64,000 nucleotides of DNA from Ostrinia nubilalis (Eukaryota; Arthropoda; Insecta; Lepidoptera; Crambidae), in contig NC_087095.1 of the NCBI RefSeq assembly GCF_963855985.1, positions 5,156,001-5,220,000 on the forward strand. Reading direction: 5' to 3'. Both the position numbers and the translations under genes were made by a program. Of the stretch, positions 57,222-64,000 are shown piece by piece (positions within the stretch are counted from its first letter, which is position 1; the number at the start of each line of letters is the position of its first letter). Below the pieces are notes generated by a model. It saw only the letters and a program-made list of their open reading frames with translations, made no database searches and was not told the DNA's origin.

Positions 57222-58581
57222 TCAAAAATGTTGATTTATAAAATTTTGTAGTATCAACTGCGACCTACGCCTCAACAATGAAGGTCGGTTGTCGTGAACA
57301 CTGTTCTCCGTCGAAAGTTGCGGAGTTACAGGGACCTGCTCCATATGTTGTTCTGAAAAATATTATGAATTTGTCAACATTTTGTCATAAAGATTTGTAT
57401 TCCTTATGTACAGTCAAATTGATAACATTTACCTAACAATGTGTCATTCATATCAATGGCTATATTATGTAATACAGCCAATGCTATGATCACAGCTTTT
57501 CCATTTTGGAGGCTTACTGGTAAGCCATGGAGTAGGCATTGGAACCGCTGCTTCCACACCCCAAAACACCTTTCAACAGTGTTCCTAGTTGAGATGTGAG
57601 CATTATTGTATGCTTCTTCTTCTGGACGACTAGGCCTTAAAATAGGTGTAAATAGATATGGCAGAAGAGGGTAGCCCGAATCGCCAATAAGGCGTCCTCT
57701 AAACTGCCTATCCTCAAATCGTTGTTTTATATTGCTCTCCATAAAAATTCGACTGTCATGTGTACTGCCTCGCCATCTAGCCACTATATCCATTATTTTG
57801 AGGTCAGCATCACAGACAACCTAAAATAAAAAAAACAGTATCCTGTAGGTAATCCATCCAATAATATAGTGTTGAATGTTGCTAAAATTTAGATCATACA
57901 AAGTAAAAATTATAGACATTATTAAAACAAATCTTTCTCTGTTGTAAACTGTATAAAATCAAAATATATTTTACCTGAACATTCAGGGAATAATAGCCTT
58001 TTCTATTAATATAGTACTGGGCCATGTCACCTCCGGTTTTTTTAATTTTAATGTGGGTGCAATCTATGGCTCCTATCACCCCAGGAAAATTTTTAATTGC
58101 TCTAAATTTGGCACTAATTCTTTCCTGCTCTCCTATAGTGATAGGCATTTTGATGAAGGAATTTGCCTTATTCGCGATTGCATGCGCGACTCTGGCGCAT
58201 ATCCGGCTCACTGTCGGCTGACTTAGGCCATGGAGGTCACCAGCATCATCTTGTACCTGAAAATGTATGAAAATAATTATAGCAGCCACGACAAAGGGAT
58301 AAAATAAAACACTTTTTTGTGCTTACCTCACGACGTCCCCAACATCTTATGGCCACTAAAACTTGCAGTTCAGGACACGTGCCACCACCTCTAGCGCTCT
58401 GAACCAGATCATCTTCCACCAAATCTATGATGGTGCGCACTGTGTCCTTATTGAACCTATATTTTATTTTAAAATTTAGGTCCCGCAAATCGAATGGGTT
58501 GCTTCGTTGGCGGTAGAGCTTTCTACGTCGCGCTGGGTCGGCATTATTGGCTAAATGCACAATTGCATTTATAGCATTCAT
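57222..58581 (-). CDS. HARBI1-type Harbinger transposase (copy 2)
   Basis: Exons 58327-58581, 57975-58256, 57433-57820 and 57222-57352; 351 aa, identical to the copy-1 transposase in the translated stretches, with the complete D150/D226/E262 triad. Two intact genes in one tandem array double the local source of transposase if both are transcribed. Confidence 0.94.
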
Positions 58582-58848
58582 TTTCACAAGCAAGGATCAC
58601 AGCAAGGATATTTTGAATAAATAAACCAACGAAGTGACATTCATATGAAATGACATTTATAAAAGTTAGGTTAAAATAGGTTTATTAGAGCTTTAAACAA
58701 GGCCCGAGCTCTCGATAACTTATCACACAGATAAAAGAGGATTTTAGCGCTAAATGACGATTATGAATAACAATTTTTATCAAACGTTTTATAAACCTCT
58801 AATAAGCATTTGATAAAATGTGAAAAATGATTATGAATAAGACCGTTA

Positions 58849-60121
58849 GTATCCTTACTTGCTATAACGCGTTGCAAATCATGAAATTTGCTTGAAATAA
58901 ACGAGTAGGCGTTATTATTATTGTATGAGAAAACTCTGGTAATTGTATTATTAGGTAAGTTTATGTTATGTTTTTAATTTTATGTATAACATGTTGTCTG
59001 GCATTTGAACACGTAGATAGAGAACCGAGATTTGACTTAGGTATAAGTACTCGGAAGGGACAAAACATAACTTACCGCCTGATATGTTTTAAATTTCCGA
59101 TGTTGTATTATATTATGAGAACAAAAGGACCGTTATTTATTTAACTTCGCCATGTATTCGACACAACACCCACACAAACTATTGAAAATATTGAGCAGTT
59201 TACATAAAAAACCACGTTAAGTGTTGGTTTTTGTCAAAAATTAGCTGGATCGTATTCTAAAATATGTATAATTCTGTCACTCAATATTAGTTACTGAAAT
59301 AAACTTCAGTGGCTATGTTTGTATATTTAACTAATAATGAGATACAAGTTACAACCCATTATGTTCAAGACGTTTGGCGGCTTAATTTATACTTACAAAG
59401 TTTGTTCGTGAAGGGATACCTAGTGAGTTCCATTTGCAGGCAATATTCTTTGATGAATTCATTTACATAATATTAATTAAACTTAACAAAACACTAATAG
59501 AATCAATAATGACTAAGTATAGCGTTGAACATTCCAAAGCTCATTTCGTAGCTTTTTGAGTTCATTTCTGTTAAGTAAGGACATTATTAATGATTCCAAT
59601 ACCTAACTGTATTTTAGAACTTCACTCATCCTAACTTAATAATCACAGAACAGACATAGGTACTCTAATATCAAAGAAATGGGTATAAACAAAGGAAAAA
59701 ACCAAACTACTTGAATTAAAAACTTTACGGTATCATAAACGTATAATCAAGTCATAAAATCAAGATAAAGCCGTTCGAAAACAATTTTTGATTGCAGATT
59801 CCTTCCAGTTGCTTGCGCCAGGGAAATTTGTTCTGAACTCGATAAAATCTCCCAACTTCAGATAAGAGGGTGAAGTGTGCCGCCACATCTTAATCGGCCT
59901 TAATATAATTCGCGTTTAATCTATAAGACTGTTCCAAACAATTTCAGTGGAGCAGTTTAGCTGTAAAGTCAGTTAAGTTTTAAAATTGATGTCGACAAGC
60001 GACGCCCGCGGCATAATAAACCTTAGTATACAAAGTTTGCAATAGTTATTTGTGTTCATAATTAAATAAAGCAGTTGACATCACAATCGACAATTTCTTT
60101 AAATATCAAACTTATTTGCGA
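58849..60121. other. Intergenic stretch
   Basis: AT-rich; no gene or element recognised. Confidence 0.4.
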
Positions 60122-60195
60122 GCAGGACCGCTCGTTGTGAAATTCTTTGGGAGGCGTTTGTCCAGCAGTGGACGTCATTTGGCTGAAACCATAGA
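60122..60195 (+). repeat. LINE 3' end fragment (EAFVQQWTSFG)
   Basis: GAGGCGTTTGTCCAGCAGTG and the bases after it read EAFVQQWTSFG and a stop. Upstream RSL-stop-NSLG is the degenerate version of RSLWKSLG. Confidence 0.75.
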
Positions 60196-60593
60196 GGAAT
60201 ATAGATTGTCTAAGGCTGAAACGAAGGAACCAAATTTTTTGAAGTTGTTCTTTTACTTGAGTCCTTTTTGATGAAATAATTTATGAAAAGTCAAATAAGT
60301 ATATGATGGCCCCGCTTCATTTTAGTGCGAAGTAGGAAAACATATTGTGAAATTTTCAAATGTCTTCTGACTGAGGATAACGAAATACAGCCCACTGAAA
60401 TGCTGATAGACAGTGACAATTTAGTAATAGAGTCTCGTTGGCCACGTTTTGGAATCTACTAAAGAGTATAATTTAGAGCATAATTTTACTACTTTTGCCT
60501 GAGGTATGGGAGCGGCACGGGAGAGTTCTTTTTGTTACGTCGAATGTCAGCGAGACTACAGATTTGTATGCTCTGTCACGTCATAAATAAATA

Positions 60594-61112
60594 CACTCAA
60601 CATCAAATAAACCGCACCTTCCGCGACGCGAACTTTAAAGATTTTCTTCTGACACAATCATGGTACCCCAACAATATTGGTGTTATTTGAAAGCCCAATA
60701 AATATCCTTAAAGAAAAATACATTTCATTTCTAAATAAATGATTAACATTTACCATAAATGTGACTTGAAAATAGACCTCACTTTGGGCTCACCTCTGGG
60801 ATCAATTAGACCAATTTTTATGGTTATAAAACCAAATAAAGATCTCACGTGTCCTCTTTAACAGATGGATAGCGATTAATCCCAACTTAACAGTTTTATA
60901 GTCATAAAAAATGGCTATAGCGTAACTACCTATTTTTTGAAGAAGTGACTCTGGATCCTTGTAACGACACATTTTTGGGTTAAAAACCTTTCCTTTAATG
61001 AAATGAAGTTTAGAACTAGGCTTTCAAATGGTACCAATGTTGGTGGGAAGTGGGGATGCATACGTTTGATAAGTGCTTGTCGCGGGAGGTGCGATTTATT
61101 TGATGCCGAGTG
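60594..61112. mobile_element. 519-bp TA-flanked inverted-repeat element (CACTC(A/G)(A/G)CATCAAATAAA)
   Basis: The left end CACTCAACATCAAATAAACC and the inverse of the right end CACTCGGCATCAAATAAATC continue as GCACCT(T/C)CCGCGAC. TA lies outside (60592-60593 and 61113-61114). Inner arms also pair around GGTACC (60662 and 61030). No transposase. Tc1/mariner-type non-autonomous element likely. Confidence 0.85.
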
Positions 61113-61129
61113 TATAATAGTATAACTCA

Positions 61130-61312
61130 AAGGTGACTGACTGACTGACATAGTGATCTATCAACGCACAGCCCAAACCACAGGACGGATCGGGCTGAAA
61201 GGCATGCAGGTAGATGTTATGACGTAGGCATAAAGGATTTTACGAAACTCCATCCCTAAGGCGGTAAAACGGGATCCACGCGTACGAAGTCGAGGGCGGC
61301 CGCTAGTATGTC
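61130..61312 (-). repeat. Lepidopteran retroposon tail (GACTGACTGAC...GACGTAGGCA)
   Basis: CTCAAAGGTGACTGACTGAC, GGACGGATCGGGCTGAAAGG, TATGACGTAGGCATAAAGGA and CGCGTACGAAGTCGAGGGCG are standard blocks of a common family. The orientation is opposite to 14287-14519. It begins 18 bp after the TA-flanked element. Confidence 0.7.
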
Positions 61313-62841
61313 TATAATACCCCTTCCGTGCTAGACCTAAAATAATTCTACTGCTATGTGTATGTAACGCTCATTTGGTTCATGTTCATGTTTGCCCCCC
61401 AATATTTAGGTGTATGCGGATTATGCAGGCGATAATGCAATATCTGTGGGGCGGCCTGCCGTGACGTCAGCGCTAATTGAGCTTCGGCCCGGCGGCTACG
61501 TAATCCGTTTACAAGCATAAAGTAGAAGGTTTCAGTGGGGCTGCTCTAAAGTACCTACTATAGTGATTGATTGGTTTTGACTTGAAATAGATTTGAATCT
61601 TGAAAACTATACTCGCTGAAGCCACCTATCTTTAGTATTCGTTCCAGGTGGATAAGTACTAACTTATTTATTTTTTTGTTAAATTACATAAATAGATTAT
61701 AATTATACTTAGATACATAAATTGGCCAGGTCTTAGAGTCCATTTCCATGTATGGAATATGAAAACTTTGAAAGATTTTAGTCACTATAGTCAGTTAGTA
61801 ATTTAGTCAAATCCTAGAAGACTAGAACTAAAATCCGGGTTACGTCTGTCTAAAAATGATATCATCATAAAATCTATTGAGGTAGCGAGAAGCCATGACG
61901 TCATAACCTGTCCGCGCTCGGCTCACCTACTTTACACCCTTGTGGCAATCACCCGGGCGTGCATGTCTTGCTACGAAGTTACACGTTACGAGCTACGAGC
62001 TACGGTTTAGCTACGAACCCGGCCTGTAGACGGGAGTTTCGTAGCGTTTCGTTATTACATACTTAAAAGGTTGATTAATGATCGTTTGATGGTTATATTA
62101 GGGTCTTTAAAAATGTAAACGTAAGTTTTTTTTACGATAATAAAAACGATTTAGTCTAATTAAATAATTTACTTCTCTCTTCTTTCTTTGGTGTGCAATA
62201 AATAATATTTATTATTATTATTTACATAGTTTCAAACAAGGCATTTAATTTAGAATTAACTCCTACAGTACCTTTAGAAGTAATTAAAGAAACTGCGTTT
62301 TATTTCAAATTTAAGTTAGTTACTCTTTCATCAAGGTCTTTGTTCGTCAACGTTTTGCAAAGCCTTTGACTGAGGTACAAAGAGAGTCTGACCTATGACA
62401 CTCAAATTAAAACAACAATTACAATTAGCGTCGGATCGTTTGAAGTTTGAGCCCTGAGGCTTCCAAAGTTACTGGTAGGGGAGGAGGAGGAGACCTTGTA
62501 AAAGAGGATAGTTGTGACACTGTCGATGTATGCCTTATTTATAACTTTAATTTCGAACTCATATGTTCTTCTGATTAATTTCGTTGTGGGTCCAATGACA
62601 GTTTAACTTTCCCCCGGGACAAACTTGACCTTCATTGGTTGGGTTTTTGTGGCGGTCAAGCTGTAGATCCTGGCTACACAGGAGTTGCAGTGGTGGGAAC
62701 GAGAGGTGGGAATAGTCCCGTTTTGTCGTTGTATGAAACCTATCAACTATCACCGAGCTCGCAACAGCACGTAATTGTTAAAACTCAACAAGACTTGAAC
62801 TAAAACCGCGCACTGTTATCAGCTCGCTTGTTTATATTTAT
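61313..62841. other. Intergenic stretch with GC-richer islands
   Basis: No gene supported. Islands at about 61430-61510 (GCGGCCTGCCGTGACGTCAG, GCTTCGGCCCGGCGG) and 61890-62050 stand out in GC and contain TGACGTCA-like and TAATTGA sequences. Possible regulatory DNA, unproven. Confidence 0.35.
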
Positions 62842-63035
62842 AAAAGCGAAAGGTCACTGACTGACTGACTGACTAACTCATCGCGAAATCTCAGAAACTA
62901 CAAGTGCTAGGAGTCTCAAATTTTGCATAGGGTTTCCTTTTAGGACGTAGGTGGCTCATTAATATGGGATTTTGCAAAATTCAACCCCTAAACGGAATGC
63001 ACGTGTACGAATAGTCACGGGCGGCCGCTAGCAGT
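62842..63035 (-). repeat. Lepidopteran retroposon tail, second copy
   Basis: GTCACTGACTGACTGACTGA, AAATCTCAGAAACTACAAGT, TTTTAGGACGTAGG and CACGGGCGGCCGCTAGC follow the same plan as 61130-61312. Confidence 0.65.
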
Positions 63036-63274
63036 TAATATAAGTTCAAAAAAATCGATAATATCACAACTCACCCTTACTGTAACTGTATTATAAACGT
63101 TGTCAAGAGTTGACTGTGTAACTTCGGAGTTTATTGTAGAGTGGAGAGTTTTCGAAGAAAATTAGGCAATACCAACTTGAAATGAAGAATTTGTAAGGCT
63201 TGTTTTGATGAGGTTTCTATTGGTTTTGAGATGGAAATTAAGGATGCACGTGGAAAGAGAATTCCGGTTATAAT

Positions 63275-63937
63275 AATGCTATAGTCCGATTTTTAATTCG
63301 ACGGAATTCTGACAGCTGTCATTTTTTGAAAATTCAGATGTAATAAGCCTTTTTTGCTTTGAATTTTTAATATGAAATGAAATTTAATCAAGTACAATTT
63401 ACAAGAATGAACTATTGTTTGTTTTATGAAATCAATGTACACTAATTATTATGTACATTTTAGAGATTAAATAGAAAAAAACGTGTTTTTAACACAGTAA
63501 AACAACATATTATCACAAACGAATATATGTATTGATCATCAATCATCATTATCGTCATCATAATCAACTTGGATTATAAAATTAGCATCTTGTTAAATTG
63601 ATTATTTTATGATGCTAAGATTTTATTAACAAAAGGATTTTCATAAAAAAGGTTTGTAACCCATGGATTATTGGCCAGCGAGTCCAGTAATAGAAAAATA
63701 GTTTCCCAGTTTTTTTGTAACTTCTAAAATATGATATTAAAAATTCAAATAACCATTTGGAAATGATCAGTACATTTTTAAGCCTTAGTTTTTCAAGTGA
63801 AACCTTAGATTCAAGAAAGGATTATTTTTTAATTTGTGAAAATGCTCTCCATTCTTAGTGGGAATGGTTCAATATTGGCAACACTTCTGAAATGTCAAAA
63901 TTCCGTCGATTTAAAAATCAGAGTATAGTAGCATTAT
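63275..63937. mobile_element. Inverted-repeat element with AATTCGACGGAATT(C/T)TGACA arms
   Basis: The left TAATGCTATAGTCCGATTTT and, inverted, right TAATGCTACTATACTCTGAT lead into shared TTTTTAA(T/A)TCGACGGAATT(C/T)TGACA. Candidate TA duplications are ambiguous because TAATGCTA itself is part of the inverted repeat. About 660 bp, no ORF. It lies at the end of the window but appears complete. Confidence 0.7.
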
Positions 63938-64000
63938 GCTCCGACTGTGCCTAGTTTCTCGGCAGGCGAGGACTTAATAATAGAACGCTGTTGTAGCCTG

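Larger units (their letters stand above)
54895..58845. mobile_element. PIF/Harbinger transposon, copy 2 (complete, tandem)
   Basis: Repeats 50943-54893 at a constant offset of 3,952 with no difference in any stretch compared. It has the same 16-bp inverted ends and the same orientation. TTA lies at 58846-58848, outside the right end, matching the TTA left of copy 1; no TTA lies between the copies. Confidence 0.95.

Noticed and set aside
1..64000. CRISPR arrays, operons, rRNA genes or bacterial transfer
   Set aside because: No regularly spaced direct repeats with unique spacers, no rRNA sequence and no bacterial-style gene runs; the tandem arrays present are minisatellite or satellite type.

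Overview
This window looks like nuclear DNA from a moth or butterfly (Lepidoptera). It is AT-rich. Its genes are split by short GT-AG introns. It is full of interspersed repeats typical of that order: retroposon tails with CTAGC...GCCCGCG...TTCG...CGTGG, 3' ends encoding VQQWTS, TA-flanked inverted-repeat elements and Harbinger, P and pogo/mariner relatives. No bacterial or organellar signature was seen. Gene models were built by hand from frame continuity and splice sites.

Three host genes can be supported. Methylthioribose-1-phosphate isomerase (Mri1; minus strand, 15798 to 11465, seven exons, 359 aa) belongs to the methionine salvage pathway. Cyclophilin A (plus strand, 26754-27782, two exons, 165 aa) is a peptidyl-prolyl isomerase. 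A small secreted, probably GPI-anchored Ly6/uPAR three-finger protein (minus strand, 35717 to 34209, three exons, 155 aa) was assembled from short exons. The rest of 36-64 kb is a gene desert apart from transposons.

Layout. 0-1.5 kb: inverted-repeat element studded with GTAACACCCGAAAC. 4.9-8.1 kb: tandem and GC-rich repeats. 8.65-9.70 kb: a near-complete foldback flanked by TA. 11.5-15.8 kb: Mri1, whose introns hold two MITEs, a retroposon tail and a twin-primed LINE. 16.9-24.0 kb: a P-type (THAP9-like) transposon with a readable 6-exon transposase. That transposase is broken by a stop codon, a 4-residue loss and a precise 2.0-kb insertion of a second, G-rich foldback element. 24.2-26.5 kb: nested inverted-repeat and mariner-like elements. 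26.7-27.9 kb: cyclophilin A. 28.2-29.9 kb: a second, inverted copy of the G-rich foldback element. 32.6-33.8 and 41.9-42.9 kb: two TA-flanked elements with GGGGA termini and iterated internal motifs; the second holds a pogo/Tigger-like fragment. 50.9-58.8 kb: two apparently identical 3,951-bp PIF/Harbinger transposons head to tail. They are separated by one T and enclosed by a single pair of TTA target duplications; each carries an intact two-gene set. 60-64 kb: more TA-flanked elements and retroposon tails.

The strongest leads are the tandem Harbinger dimer, the uncharacterised G-rich foldback family with a diagnosable insertion site inside the P transposase, and the LINE inserted 15 bp past an Mri1 splice donor.
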